Shown piece after piece: positions 7,829-18,688 of a stretch of DNA of 64,000 nt. The translations under genes were made by a program, and so were the position numbers. The notes below the pieces were generated by a model. That model was given only the letters and a program-made list of their open reading frames with translations. It did no database searches and had not been told where the DNA came from. This stretch comes from Adlercreutzia agrestimuris. Its GTDB lineage: Bacteria > Actinomycetota > Coriobacteriia > Coriobacteriales > Eggerthellaceae. How positions within the stretch are numbered: position 1 is the stretch's first letter; each line of letters starts with the position of its first letter. Location of the stretch: the NCBI RefSeq assembly GCF_943193125.1, contig NZ_CALPCX010000003.1, positions 1-64,000 on the forward strand, read 5' to 3'.

Positions 7829-9172
7829 ATGGGGATTACTCCTGAGCAAGATTTTGTCTTGAAAACCATTAAAAGTAGAGACGTGCACTTTGTTCGATTT
7901 TGGTTTACCGACGTTTTGGGTTCCATGAAGTCATTCGCTGTTATTCCTTCAGAGCTTGATGATGCTTTTCATTCAGGCATGGGATTCGATGGAAGCTGCA
8001 TTGAGGGTTTTTCTCATACTCAGGAATCCGATATGCTGGCATTTCCTGATGCTACAACATTTCAGGTTCTGCCCTGGCGCCCACAATCAGACGCGGTAGC
8101 ACGCATGTTTTGTAATATTTGCACCCCCGATGGAAGGCCCTTTGAGGGTGACCCGCGATTTGTACTTGACCGTATGGTTAGTCGTGCGCGCGAGATGGGT
8201 TATATCTATAACGTAGGTCCCGAACTTGAGTTTTACTATTTTCGTAATTCAGATACAACTGAAGTGCTTGACCATGGCGGGTACTTTGATTTAACAAGCT
8301 TGGATTATGCATCTGATCTTCGTCGTGATACTGTTCTAACGCTTGAAAAAATGGGTATCCCTGTTGAGTATTCGCATCATGAAAACGGTCCTTCTCAGCA
8401 TGAGATTGATCTGCGCTTTGCCGATGCTCTTACCATGGCAGATGCGGTTATGACGTATAAGCTGGTGGTGAAAGAGGTTGCAATTAAGCATCAGGTGTAT
8501 GCTTCATTTATGCCAAAGCCTATGACAGGCAAGCCAGGATCGGGCATGCATGTGCATCAAAGCTTGTTTGACCTGGATGGCAATAACGCGTTTTATGACG
8601 CAGATGATCCGCTTGGCTATGGACTTTCGCAGACAGCAAAAAGCTATTTGGCGGGTTTGCTTAAGTATGCTCCTGAATTTTGCTTAGTTACAAATCCTTG
8701 TGTTAATTCATACAAGCGGTTGATATCGGGCGGAGAGGCGCCTATCTATCTTTCATGGGCGCGCTCAAATCGCTCGACGCTGGTGCGCGTTCCAGGATAT
8801 CGACCAAAACATGAAATGTCATGTCGTTTAGAATTGAGAAGTCCTGACCCATCGGCTAATCCCTATCTGGCCTTTTCGGTTATGTTGGCTGCAGGTCTGC
8901 GTGGTATTGAAGAAGGACTTGAACCGCCCGAGCCAACCGAGGACAAAAACCTTTTCAATCTCTCTCGTCAGGAATTACGCAAACAAGGTTTTGCAACATT
9001 GCCAGAAAACCTTGGTGAAGCAGTTGAACTTTTTGCAGAGTCTGATCTTATGCGTAGCGTGCTTGGAGATCATATTCATTCATATCTGGTTGACACAAAG
9101 CGCGCTGAATGGAATGACTATCAAGGTGCGGTGTCACAATGGGAACAAGAGCGTTACCTGGGGGTGCTCTAA
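7829..9172 (+). CDS. glnA: Glutamine synthetase, type I (alpha subgroup)
   Basis: 447 residues, typical of dodecameric GSI. The enzyme makes glutamine from glutamate, ammonia and ATP in the cytoplasm. Visible signatures are GFDGSCIEGF, the metal-site region NVGPELEFYYF, HHENGPSQHEIDLRF, and the ATP-binding GSGMHVHQSLFD. In the region where GSI-beta enzymes carry the adenylylated Tyr, this protein reads NLFNLSRQELRKQG with Phe instead, so it should not be controlled by adenylylation. That fits the alpha subgroup, usually controlled by feedback and by transcription. A regulator gene starts 3 nt after its stop, and a dyad lies upstream of its promoter. Confidence 0.95.
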   Translation: MGITPEQDFVLKTIKSRDVHFVRFWFTDVLGSMKSFAVIPSELDDAFHSGMGFDGSCIEGFSHTQESDMLAFPDATTFQVLPWRPQSDAVARMFCNICTPDGRPFEGDPRFVLDRMVSRAREMGYIYNVGPELEFYYFRNSDTTEVLDHGGYFDLTSLDYASDLRRDTVLTLEKMGIPVEYSHHENGPSQHEIDLRFADALTMADAVMTYKLVVKEVAIKHQVYASFMPKPMTGKPGSGMHVHQSLFDLDGNNAFYDADDPLGYGLSQTAKSYLAGLLKYAPEFCLVTNPCVNSYKRLISGGEAPIYLSWARSNRSTLVRVPGYRPKHEMSCRLELRSPDPSANPYLAFSVMLAAGLRGIEEGLEPPEPTEDKNLFNLSRQELRKQGFATLPENLGEAVELFAESDLMRSVLGDHIHSYLVDTKRAEWNDYQGAVSQWEQERYLGVL

Positions 9173-9175
9173 ACG

Positions 9176-9847
9176 GTGAGAAAAACAGTAATTTTTGTTG
9201 CCGATAGTTTGGATAATGCCTATAAGTTTCAGCGCGTGTTAGCTGGTATGGATGTAGAGGTTGCGGCGGGTTCTTCTTTGCAGCTTAAGAAGTTGCTCAC
9301 ACAGCATCCAACATGTGATCTCGTGATTTTTGAAGCTAATGAAGATGTTGCGGGCCGTGTTGGGAGCGTGGAGTCTCTCATACTTGATCACACAACAGCT
9401 TCACTTTTGGTGATTGTGGCTGAAGACTTGCTCAATGAGTTTCGTTTGCCAGTTCAAGTTAAAAGTGACTTTGTGGTTCAAGGGGCTGGGGAAGCTGAGT
9501 GTGGAGCGCGTATTCGCTCTCTTTTGTGGCCAGGCAATGAAGGCTCTGCAACTGATTTCTTCAGCGTAGATAATATGACTATCAATTTGGCAACGTATCA
9601 GGTAACCGTAAGCGGGATGCCACTTGACTTGACGTATCTTGAGTATGCGTTACTTGCTTTTTTGGTTACGCATCCAGGTCGCACCTACTCGCGGGATGCT
9701 TTGCTTCAACGCGTGTGGGGATTTGATTACTATGGTGGATCGCGAACGGTTGATGTGCATGTTCGCCGTATCCGTGCAAAGCTTGGTCCTGAATTGTCGC
9801 AGCATCTTGAGACAGTGCGCGGTGTTGGGTATCTGTGGAGTGCATAG
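9176..9847 (+). CDS. Atypical OmpR-family regulator, GlnR-like, degenerate receiver
   Basis: 223 residues: an N-terminal receiver-like domain (~1-120) and a C-terminal winged helix (~128-222; YLEYALLAFLVTHPGRTYSRD, VDVHVRRIRAKLG, TVRGVGYLW) as in OmpR/PhoB proteins. Two key receiver residues are missing. The acceptor Asp is replaced by Glu (DLVIFEA, E53) and the conserved Lys of strand 5 by Gln (FVVQG, Q102). It should therefore bind DNA without phosphorylation, as orphan regulators such as actinobacterial GlnR do. GTG 9176 lies 3 nt after the glnA stop, so it is co-transcribed with glnA, and control of nitrogen genes is a reasonable inference. The binding site is not known; the dyad upstream of glnA is a candidate. 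Confidence 0.78.
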   Translation: MRKTVIFVADSLDNAYKFQRVLAGMDVEVAAGSSLQLKKLLTQHPTCDLVIFEANEDVAGRVGSVESLILDHTTASLLVIVAEDLLNEFRLPVQVKSDFVVQGAGEAECGARIRSLLWPGNEGSATDFFSVDNMTINLATYQVTVSGMPLDLTYLEYALLAFLVTHPGRTYSRDALLQRVWGFDYYGGSRTVDVHVRRIRAKLGPELSQHLETVRGVGYLWSA

Positions 9848-9881
9848 CCACGTTTAGTGTGCATACGGTTAGTGAGGATAA

Positions 9882-12509
9882 ATGGCTAAAAAGATTGCCG
9901 TAATTGACGGAAATTCACTCATGCATCGCGCGTTTCATGCGGTACCCCCAACTATGAACGCTCCTGACGGAACACCTACAAATGCCGTGTTTGGTTTTAT
10001 GTCAATGTTGTTGAAGTTTATAGATGGTGAGCACCCCGACGCTCTCGTTTGTGCATTTGATGCTGGTCGTCCTGAGTTTCGCATGAAAGCAATTGAAGGC
10101 TATAAAGCACAACGCCCTCCCATGGATCCTGATCTTAAAGCTCAGTTTCCGCTCATTGAGCAGCTGCTTGAGTCTATGAACGTGCCTGTTGTTCGCATTT
10201 CTGGTTGGGAAGGCGACGATATCTTAGGCACAATAGCTGCGCGCGATGAGGCATTGGGATATGAGACGCTGCTGGTAACAGGAGATAAGGATGCCTATCA
10301 GCTTGCCAGTGATCTCACGCGCATTGTGACAACCAAAAAAGGCGTGACCGACATTGCAATTTATGGCCCTGATGAAGTTAAAGAGCGCTATGGGGTCACT
10401 CCTGAGCAGGTTCCTGACTTTTTGGGACTTAAAGGTGATTCTTCTGACAACATCCCAGGAGTGCCGGGTATTGGTGAAAAAACAGCTGCAAAACTGCTCC
10501 AAGCATATGGTTCGCTTGAAGGGCTTTATGAACACATAGATGAGTTGAAAGGCAAACAAAAAGAGCGCGTTGAAGAGCATAAAGATAATGCATTCGCATC
10601 GCGTAAGGTTGCAACTATCATTCGCGATCTTGACTTTGATCTTAACCTTGAAAATATTGCGTTTCCTTCATTTGATCCCGAGCAAGTAAAAGAAGCATTT
10701 GAGGCACTTCGCTTTTCTTCGCATCTCACACGTGTTCTTAAGCTGACAGGTCACGATGTAGCTGCTGCGGCAGCTGATCTCGTAGTTGATCCGGTTGCGC
10801 AAGGTGCAGAGGCGGCTGCTCTTTTAGATGCTGCAATTGCCAATCATGACGTGGTGGGAGTTGCCTATGAGTCAGAAGCCCAAACCACGCTCTTTTCTAC
10901 CGGGATGCATTTGGCGGTTGCCACCGCACAAGGTATTGCGCTTTTTGACGACGACGAGGCAAAATGCGCACTTAAGCTTATTGCGGTGGAGGGGGAGTTT
11001 GCTGCCTTAGACGTCAAAGCGCTCATTGAATGCATTTATCCGAAGGATGGTTCATGTGAAGCGTTAGTTGATGAAAATGATCTGCTTGCGTTGCGTGCGT
11101 TTGATATCGGTCTTGCAGGATATGTCTTGAATTCCTCTCAAAGCGAATACAGTCTTGACCATTTACTGAACGAATACGTGGGCGGTGTAATGCCTGAGGC
11201 GAAGAATACTCAGGATGCGCTTGTTTTTGCTGCGGCGGCAATACGTGCGTTGAAAAAACCGCTAGAACAAGCGCTTGAACAGGATGAAAGCACAAAAGCA
11301 TATTTCGACATAGACCTGCCTCTTGTGGCGGTATTGGCTATCATGGAGCGTACAGGCGCAGCACTTGATGTGGATCGACTTACCAAGCTTGGTGTGTCCA
11401 CGCAGGCTGATCTTGATAGTTTGCGCGCGCGAATTTGGGAGCTTGCGGGTGAAGAATTCAACGTAGATTCTCCGAAACAACTTGCTCATATCTTGTTTGA
11501 GGTGTTGGGATTGCCGCCTCTCAAGAAAAATTCGCGTGGATACTCAACCGATGCAGGGGTGTTAAAGGAGCTCGCAAAAACCCATGAGCTTCCTCAGCTG
11601 GTTCTTCATTATCGTGAGTTGGCGAAAATCAAGTCTACCTACATAGATGCATTACCGCGCATGCTTAAAGGTGATCAGCGCATCCATACAACTTACAATG
11701 AAACGGTAACCACTACTGGTCGGTTGTCCTCTTCTGACCCGAATTTGCAAAACATTCCTATCCGTACTGATTTTGGCAGACAGATTCGCGAATGCTTTGT
11801 TCCGCTTGCGCCTGACGAGGTCTATGTGTCTGCCGACTATTCGCAAATTGAATTAAGGCTTTTAGCGCATCTTTCTCAAGATGAGCACTTAATTGCAGCA
11901 TTCAATTCTGGCGAAGATTTCCATGCGCAAACTGCTTCGCATGTATTTGGCTTGCCTGTTGATGAGGTGACGCCTGAGCTTCGCTCACGCGCAAAAGCGG
12001 TTAACTTTGGCATTGTGTATGGTCAACAAGCGTTTGGTTTGGCGCAAAGTTTAGACATTCCTTTTGGCGAGGCGAAAGAAATGATCGAACGTTACTTTGA
12101 TGCATATCCCCAGGTAAGGCGTTATCTTGACGATACTATTGAACATGCAAAACAAAAGGGATATGCGCAGACGATGTTTGCGCGCAAACGCCATATACCA
12201 GAACTGAAAGCATCAAACGCTCAACAGCGCGGTTTTGGCGAACGTACTGCTATGAATCACCCCATGCAGGGAAGTGCTGCTGATATTATTAAGCTTGCTA
12301 TGACTGAAGTTCAGCGCAGACTGCAGGCTGATGGCTGTAGAGCGCAGCTTATGGTGCAGGTTCATGACGAATTGGATCTCAGCGTTCCAAAAGATGAGCT
12401 TGAAAGTGTTTGCAGCATGGTAAAAAGCGTCATGGAGTCGGTTGTAGAACTGTCGGTGCCACTGGTGGTTGATGTTGGTGTTGGCAAGAACTGGGCTGAG
12501 GCACATTAG
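9882..12509 (+). CDS. polA: DNA polymerase I with inactive proofreading domain
   Basis: 875 residues. Residues 1-~290 are the 5'-3' exonuclease (IDGNSLMHRAFHA, SWEGDDILG-like GWEGDDILG, GVPGIGEKTA). The middle segment (~310-470) matches a 3'-5' exonuclease by position only: the DxE motif is absent (VVGVAYESEAQ stands in its place), so proofreading is probably lost, as in many Gram-positive Pol I enzymes. The C-terminal polymerase domain has TTGRLSSSDPNLQNIP, YSQIELRLLAHLS, the O-helix RAKAVNFGIVYGQ and catalytic QVHDELD. It works in repair and Okazaki-fragment maturation. The start ATG 9882 has GTGAGGAT upstream. It lies 34 nt behind the GlnR-like gene and may share its transcript. Confidence 0.97.
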   Translation: MAKKIAVIDGNSLMHRAFHAVPPTMNAPDGTPTNAVFGFMSMLLKFIDGEHPDALVCAFDAGRPEFRMKAIEGYKAQRPPMDPDLKAQFPLIEQLLESMNVPVVRISGWEGDDILGTIAARDEALGYETLLVTGDKDAYQLASDLTRIVTTKKGVTDIAIYGPDEVKERYGVTPEQVPDFLGLKGDSSDNIPGVPGIGEKTAAKLLQAYGSLEGLYEHIDELKGKQKERVEEHKDNAFASRKVATIIRDLDFDLNLENIAFPSFDPEQVKEAFEALRFSSHLTRVLKLTGHDVAAAAADLVVDPVAQGAEAAALLDAAIANHDVVGVAYESEAQTTLFSTGMHLAVATAQGIALFDDDEAKCALKLIAVEGEFAALDVKALIECIYPKDGSCEALVDENDLLALRAFDIGLAGYVLNSSQSEYSLDHLLNEYVGGVMPEAKNTQDALVFAAAAIRALKKPLEQALEQDESTKAYFDIDLPLVAVLAIMERTGAALDVDRLTKLGVSTQADLDSLRARIWELAGEEFNVDSPKQLAHILFEVLGLPPLKKNSRGYSTDAGVLKELAKTHELPQLVLHYRELAKIKSTYIDALPRMLKGDQRIHTTYNETVTTTGRLSSSDPNLQNIPIRTDFGRQIRECFVPLAPDEVYVSADYSQIELRLLAHLSQDEHLIAAFNSGEDFHAQTASHVFGLPVDEVTPELRSRAKAVNFGIVYGQQAFGLAQSLDIPFGEAKEMIERYFDAYPQVRRYLDDTIEHAKQKGYAQTMFARKRHIPELKASNAQQRGFGERTAMNHPMQGSAADIIKLAMTEVQRRLQADGCRAQLMVQVHDELDLSVPKDELESVCSMVKSVMESVVELSVPLVVDVGVGKNWAEAH

Positions 12510-12532
12510 GTGTGGAGAATCTTCATATGTGC

Positions 12533-12696
12533 TTTACAGTGAGGGTTTCTTTGCTAAAATGCAATGGTTGCGCTCAAAAGGGCGCATGAAGAATAAGTGC
12601 GATGATACGCGTCGGGTGTGCATATGTTCTTGAAAAAGTCTTGCAACAACCACGCTTATAAGTTATCGCCAAGCGTTTATTCGTCAAGGAGTATAC
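12533..12696 (+). promoter_or_regulatory. Promoter and structured 5' leader of rplU-rpmA
   Basis: TTTACA (12533-12538), a 16-nt spacer and TAAAAT (12555-12560) form a good promoter. The leader of about 130 nt starts with a hairpin TGCGCTC-AAAA-GGGCGCA (12569-12586). AAGGAG lies before the rplU ATG. Length and structure suggest an L21-type autoregulatory leader; this is inference. Confidence 0.6.
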
Positions 12697-13113
12697 ATGT
12701 ACGCAATTGTAAAAACGGGTGGCAAGCAATATAAGGTTGCTCCTGGAGACAAGATCAACATTGAGAAGCTTGATGCTCAAGTTGGTGACAAGGTTGAATT
12801 GCCTGCAATCTGCATCGTAGACGGTGATAAGATTGAAGCTGATCCGGCTAAGGCAGCTGCTACAAAAGTAACTGCTGTTGTGATTGAGCAATTCAAAGGT
12901 GAGAAGCAGCTGGTATTTAAGTTCAAGAAGCGCAAGAACTACAAGAAGCTTCGTGGACATCGTCAACAGCTCACTCGCGTTGAGATTGAATCAGTAGGTT
13001 CTGCAAAGGCAGCTAAGGCAAAGAAGCCTGCAGCCAAGAAAGCAGCTCCGAAGAAGGCTGAAGCAGAAGCTGCAGCTGATGAAGATAAGACTGCGTCTGC
13101 TGACGCTGAGTAA
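12697..13113 (+). CDS. rplU: 50S ribosomal protein L21
   Basis: 138 residues. The first ~103 are the usual L21 fold, starting MYAIVKTGGKQYKVAPGD and ending with the RNA-binding KKRKNYKKLRGHRQQLTRV. A further ~35 residues form an Ala/Lys tail turning acidic (AKKPAAKKAAPKKAEAE), longer than in E. coli L21 (103 residues). Such tails are seen in actinobacterial ribosomal proteins. The protein binds 23S rRNA in the large subunit. A strong Shine-Dalgarno precedes it and rpmA follows after 15 nt in the conserved rplU-rpmA-obg order. Confidence 0.98.
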   Translation: MYAIVKTGGKQYKVAPGDKINIEKLDAQVGDKVELPAICIVDGDKIEADPAKAAATKVTAVVIEQFKGEKQLVFKFKKRKNYKKLRGHRQQLTRVEIESVGSAKAAKAKKPAAKKAAPKKAEAEAAADEDKTASADAE

Positions 13114-13128
13114 GCGAGGAGGGATACC

Positions 13129-13386
13129 ATGGCTCATAAGAAAGGTCTCGGATCTACCCGTAATGGTCGCGACTCCCACGCACAACGACTTGGCGTGAAG
13201 ATGTTTGCTGGTCAGAAAGTTCATGCTGGTAACGTAATCGTTCGTCAGCGCGGCACGCATTTCCATCCTGGTGAGAATGTTGGTCGTGGCAAAGACGACA
13301 CGCTGTTTGCTTTGTGTGACGGCACGTTGGAATTTACGCGCGGTGTTAAGCGTAAGATCCATGTTCGCCCTGAGGTCGAAGCGTAA
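13129..13386 (+). CDS. rpmA: 50S ribosomal protein L27
   Basis: 85 residues of typical length. It begins [16 protein letters not shown], so the mature flexible N-terminus that reaches the peptidyl-transferase centre is encoded directly. The cleavable N-terminal extension found in many Firmicutes is absent. The Shine-Dalgarno GAGGAGGG is strong. An intrinsic terminator follows at 13426, so rplU-rpmA can be made as a short transcript with some read-through to obg. Confidence 0.98.
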   Translation: MAHKKGLGSTRNGRDSHAQRLGVKMFAGQKVHAGNVIVRQRGTHFHPGENVGRGKDDTLFALCDGTLEFTRGVKRKIHVRPEVEA

Positions 13387-13425
13387 CACCTTCGGCTTGC
13401 AACAGCGCATACCTCTTGTAGATGA

Positions 13426-13452
13426 ACGCCCCCTGCCAGCCAGGGGGCGTTT
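13426..13452 (+). terminator. Terminator after rpmA
   Basis: ACGCCCCCTG (13426-13435) pairs perfectly with CAGGGGGCGT (13441-13450) around CCAGC. Only a short T-run (TTTG) follows, so termination may be partial. Confidence 0.75.
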
Positions 13453-13471
13453 GTGCATATGAGATACGTGA

Positions 13472-14877
<1,406 letters not shown>

Positions 14878-14878
<1 letters not shown>

Positions 14879-16014
14879 TGACATATACCGCAGTTTCATG
14901 TCCACAAAAAGTAGTTATCAAAATAGGGTCTTCGACACTCACTACATCTGAGAGTTCTATTGATTATGCCTATCTTGAACAACTATCACAACAAATTGCC
15001 CAGGTAAAAGAATGCGGTTGGCAACCTGTTATTGTCACGTCTGCCGCTATCGCTTGTGGTTTAGAGGCACTGGGCATTAAGAAACGTCCAAGTGATATGC
15101 CAAGTTTGCAGGCGGCTGCTTCAGTGGGTCAGTCTGCGCTTCAGGCGGCTTATGCGCGTGCGTTTGAACCGTTTGGTATTACCACTTCAACCGTTTTGCT
15201 TACCAGGAGAGACACCGCAGATAGAAAGGCGTATTTACATGCGCATGATACGTTGTTGCGTCTGCTTGATTTAGGTGTAGTTCCTATCGTTAATGAAAAC
15301 GATACCGTATCTGTTGAGCAAATACGTTTTGGTGACAATGACACGCTTGCTGCGCTTACTGCCTGCCTTATTGACGCCGATCTTATGATTATTCTTTCGG
15401 ACATAGATGGCCTTTATACCGACAATCCTGCCACCAATAGGAGTGCTACGCTTATTGAGCAAGTGGACAGAATTGGACCAGAAATTTTGTCGATTGCAGG
15501 AGGAGCGGGCTCAACTGTCGGTTCGGGTGGCATGATCACCAAGATCAAAGCTGCTCGTGTTCTGATGGCGGCAGGCATTCCTATGGTAATTTGCCATGGA
15601 CGCACAGAGCATAATATTACCGATATATGCGCAGGTAAATCGCTTGGAACGCGTTTTGTTGCAGCAAATAAACCTCACGAAATTACCGCAAAGAAACTCT
15701 GGCTTGCTCTAGGAGATGCTGCACGAGGTTCTTTGGTTGTTGACACCGGTGCTAAAGAGGCGCTTATTTCACACGGCAAATCGCTTCTTTGTGTAGGTGT
15801 CAAGCAAGTAGAAGGCAGCTTTGATGCGGGCGATATCGTGGACATTAAAGATGCAAGCGGACACGTATTTGCGCGTGGCAAGATTGCTGCTCAAAGTGAT
15901 GAGGTGGAACTGGCGTGTGGGCATTCGCGTGAGGCGCTTCGCTCTAATCGAGTTTTGTCGCATTTGGCAGACCGATCACTTGTACATCGAGACGATCTCA
16001 TCGTGTTTGAATAG
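14878..16014 (+). CDS. proB: Glutamate 5-kinase
   Basis: 378 residues, the long form with a C-terminal PUA domain (from about residue 280: LWLALGDAARGSLVVDTGAK). The kinase part has KIGSSTLT, VTSAAIACG, VNENDTVS, FGDNDTLAA and GSGGMITKIKAA. It phosphorylates glutamate in the first step of proline synthesis and is normally feedback-inhibited by proline. The ATG overlaps the obg stop by 1 nt. proA follows after 35 nt, giving the first two proline enzymes together; proC is not in the window. Confidence 0.97.
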
Positions 16015-16049
16015 AATGATCAGACAGTAGGCGAAGGGAGTAGGCCGTT

Positions 16050-17351
16050 ATGACTGCTGAAGTTGAATATGAAGTGGTGAATGCGGCTCATGCTGCACAT
16101 GAGGCAAGCCAGAAAATGGCTGGGATGTCATCTGAGCACAGAGATGCAGCGCTTAATATGATGGCAGACGCGCTTCGTCAAAACGCTCCGGAAATTCTTG
16201 CGGCCAACAAACAAGACGTTGAGCAAGCGCGAGCCAAACAAACCCCCGAAAGCTTGATTGATCGGTTGCTTTTAACAGAAGCACGCATAGAGGATATGGC
16301 TTCAGCTTTGCAGGATTTGGTGAGCTTGCCTGATCCGGTTGGGATTGTTTTAGACCAACGTACGCTCTACAACGATCTTGAGCTTACGCGTATGAGTGTT
16401 CCGCTTGGCGTAGTTGCTGTTGTGTATGAAGCGCGTCCTAATGTGACAGCTGATGCGGCAGGTATTTGTTTGAAGTCAGGTAATGCTTGCATATTGCGCG
16501 GTGGATCACTTGCAGCGCACTCAAACGCTGCTATCGTGGAAGTGCTTGCCGATGCTGCTCGTGAAGCAGGACTACCAGAAGGTTGTATTGTTGGTATAAC
16601 CTCAACAGAGCGCAGTGCAACTGATGCTCTTATGAAGCTACGAGGTCTTATTGATGTGCTGATTCCTCGCGGTGGTGCAGGACTTATACAACACTGCGTT
16701 GAGCATTCACTTGTTCCTGTTATTGAAACTGGTACGGGCAACTGTCATATCTATCTTCATAAAACCGCAAACCAAAAACGCGCAAACGAGATCGTTGTAA
16801 ATGCTAAATGCCGACGCTACGGGGTCTGTAATGCCTGCGAATCGCTGCTTGTAGATGCAGACGCGGCAGCAGAACTCTTGCCTGAGATTATGCGAGAGTT
16901 GGTTGCACAAGGTGTGCTGATTCATGCCGATGAGCAGGTATGTGATTTGGCGGCTGAGGTAGGCCTGGATGTGGGCGTTGAAGTAGTTGCTGCTACTGAT
17001 GATGACTGGGGTCGTGAATATTTAGCTCCAGAGATTTCAATTAAATGCGTGAGTGGCGTTGATGAAGCTATAGCTCATATTAATCGTTATGGTACACACC
17101 ATTCTGAAGCTATTGTTGCTGATGATCATGGCGAAGAAGGTAATTGTGCTATTGAGGCGTTCTTGCGTGGTGTTGATGCTGCAGCGGTTTATGCAAACGC
17201 TTCAACGGCATTTACTGATGGTGGTCAATTTGGCTTAGGCGCAGAGATTGGTATTTCTACGCAAAAGCTTCACGCGCGTGGACCCTTTGCGCTTGAAGCG
17301 CTTACCACCTATAAATACCTTGTGCGTGGAACGGGGCAGGTGCGCGCTTAA
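16050..17351 (+). CDS. proA: Gamma-glutamyl phosphate reductase
   Basis: 433 residues, an aldehyde-dehydrogenase-fold enzyme that reduces gamma-glutamyl phosphate to glutamate semialdehyde with NADPH. Recognisable parts are VPLGVVAVVYEARPNVT, the nucleotide region LIPRGGAGLI, and the catalytic-Cys region NAKCRRYGVCNACESLLVD, followed by TAFTDGGQFGLGAEIGIST. Its Shine-Dalgarno GGGAG is clear. It follows proB and precedes nadD by 1 nt, so the gene string is co-transcribed. Confidence 0.97.
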   Translation: MTAEVEYEVVNAAHAAHEASQKMAGMSSEHRDAALNMMADALRQNAPEILAANKQDVEQARAKQTPESLIDRLLLTEARIEDMASALQDLVSLPDPVGIVLDQRTLYNDLELTRMSVPLGVVAVVYEARPNVTADAAGICLKSGNACILRGGSLAAHSNAAIVEVLADAAREAGLPEGCIVGITSTERSATDALMKLRGLIDVLIPRGGAGLIQHCVEHSLVPVIETGTGNCHIYLHKTANQKRANEIVVNAKCRRYGVCNACESLLVDADAAAELLPEIMRELVAQGVLIHADEQVCDLAAEVGLDVGVEVVAATDDDWGREYLAPEISIKCVSGVDEAIAHINRYGTHHSEAIVADDHGEEGNCAIEAFLRGVDAAAVYANASTAFTDGGQFGLGAEIGISTQKLHARGPFALEALTTYKYLVRGTGQVRA

Positions 17352-17352
17352 T

Positions 17353-17976
17353 ATGCCTCAGCGGGTAGGAATACTTGGCGGAACGTTTGATCCTATTCAT
17401 AAAGCTCATCTTGAATGTGCTGAGCGCGTTTATCATGCGTGTAATTTGGATCATGTACTCTTTTTGCCTGCAGCAGTACCGGTTTTTAAGAAAAACCAGC
17501 AGGTAACTGATGGGCTCATGCGTAAAGAAATGTGCGAAGGTGCATTGCAGGATAAGCCTCATTTTTCTCTTTGCACGCTTGAGCTTGAGCGTCAAGGGGA
17601 CACCTATACCGTAGATACGCTTGAGGAACTCACATTAAGATATCCCGATGTGACCTTTTTCTTCATTGTGGGAATGGATGCTTTGGTGACGCTTCCGCTG
17701 TGGAAAGACGCGGATCGTTTAGCGCAGCTTGCTCAATTTGTTGGTGTGACGCGACCAGGATATGAGTTTGATGCGGCCGCACAACGACGTCTTGATGAGA
17801 GAGGTTTTCGCTATGAGGTTGTCGAGATTGAACCAATGACTATCTCTTCTACTCAAATACGTCAGAGGGTGGCTCAAGGACTTCCAATTGAAGACTTTGT
17901 TCCTGATGCAGTGTGTGCCTATATTGCAGAAAAAGGACTTTATCGCACGTCGCCTCAAGTTTGCGCATTACACTAA
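17353..17976 (+). CDS. nadD: Nicotinate-nucleotide adenylyltransferase
   Basis: 207 residues. The adenylyltransferase signature GILGGTFDPIHKAHL is at the N-terminus and ISSTQIRQRVAQGLP near the C-terminus. It makes nicotinic acid adenine dinucleotide in NAD synthesis. ATG 17353 is chosen because the family begins just before GGTFDP; the open frame upstream lies inside proA and is not expected to be used. GGGGCAGG at the end of proA serves as ribosome-binding site. Confidence 0.96.
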   Translation: MPQRVGILGGTFDPIHKAHLECAERVYHACNLDHVLFLPAAVPVFKKNQQVTDGLMRKEMCEGALQDKPHFSLCTLELERQGDTYTVDTLEELTLRYPDVTFFFIVGMDALVTLPLWKDADRLAQLAQFVGVTRPGYEFDAAAQRRLDERGFRYEVVEIEPMTISSTQIRQRVAQGLPIEDFVPDAVCAYIAEKGLYRTSPQVCALH

Positions 17977-18008
17977 CGTTATGATGAGTAAAGTGATGGT
18001 GAATCGTT

Positions 18009-18686
18009 ATGGGTAAACATGCAACTAAATGCGCAATAACACCTCATGGTTGTGATTTTTTTACCCCTGATACAACTGACTCGCTTACGCGAGCATTTTA
18101 TGAAGCGCGCATGAAAGACTTACGTGAGCGCCTCAAACCGAAGCGCTACGATCACTCCGTGCGTGTAGCTGAAACAGCACGCATGCTAGCACAACACTAT
18201 GGGGTTGACGAAAAAGCGGCGCAGTTAGCAGGTCTTTTGCATGATTGGGATAAAGATTTTGATGATGCAGATGAACAAATGCGTGCTCGGATCTTTGAAA
18301 TTGATATCCATCCAACCGTGATAGAGACGATGCCAAGATTGCTTCATGGTCCTACCGCTGCTGCGGCTCTTGGCCGCATTTATCCACAGATTTCCCCTGA
18401 GGTACTTCAGTCTATTGCACGTCATACGACAGGTGCAGTTGGTATGAGTGAACTGGATATGATTGTCTATATTGCAGACGCTCTAGAACCAGGAAGAGAT
18501 TTTGAAGGACTCAATGAATTGCGCGATGTGGTAGGCGAAGTTGAGCTAGAAACGTTGTTTTTGCGCACCTTTCGCCACATTATGCTTTCACTTATCGATG
18601 GCAATCGACGTTTTCATCCGCAAACCGCCACAATTTGGAATTACTACATAGAGCGCGAACGGACGCGCAATCAACTGAAAGGATAG
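18009..18686 (+). CDS. yqeK: HD-domain hydrolase YqeK (probable Ap4A hydrolase)
   Basis: 225 residues. An HD domain starts near residue 40: KRYDHSVRVAETA, then LAGLLHDWDKDF with the His-Asp metal pair, then LLHGPTAAA and ARHTTGAVGMSELDMIVYIADALEP. This order matches YqeK, a symmetrical diadenosine-tetraphosphate hydrolase. It sits between nadD and rsfS, the conserved position in Gram-positive bacteria. The first ~30 residues (GKHATKCAITPHGC...) are extra compared with B. subtilis YqeK, and the ribosome-binding site at 18009 is weak; an ATG at 18111 (MKDLRERL) is an alternative start. Confidence 0.9.
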   Translation: MGKHATKCAITPHGCDFFTPDTTDSLTRAFYEARMKDLRERLKPKRYDHSVRVAETARMLAQHYGVDEKAAQLAGLLHDWDKDFDDADEQMRARIFEIDIHPTVIETMPRLLHGPTAAAALGRIYPQISPEVLQSIARHTTGAVGMSELDMIVYIADALEPGRDFEGLNELRDVVGEVELETLFLRTFRHIMLSLIDGNRRFHPQTATIWNYYIERERTRNQLKG

Positions 18687-18688
18687 TC

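Noticed and set aside
10810..11030. Active 3'-5' proofreading domain in DNA polymerase I
   Set aside because: The DxE metal motif is not found where expected.
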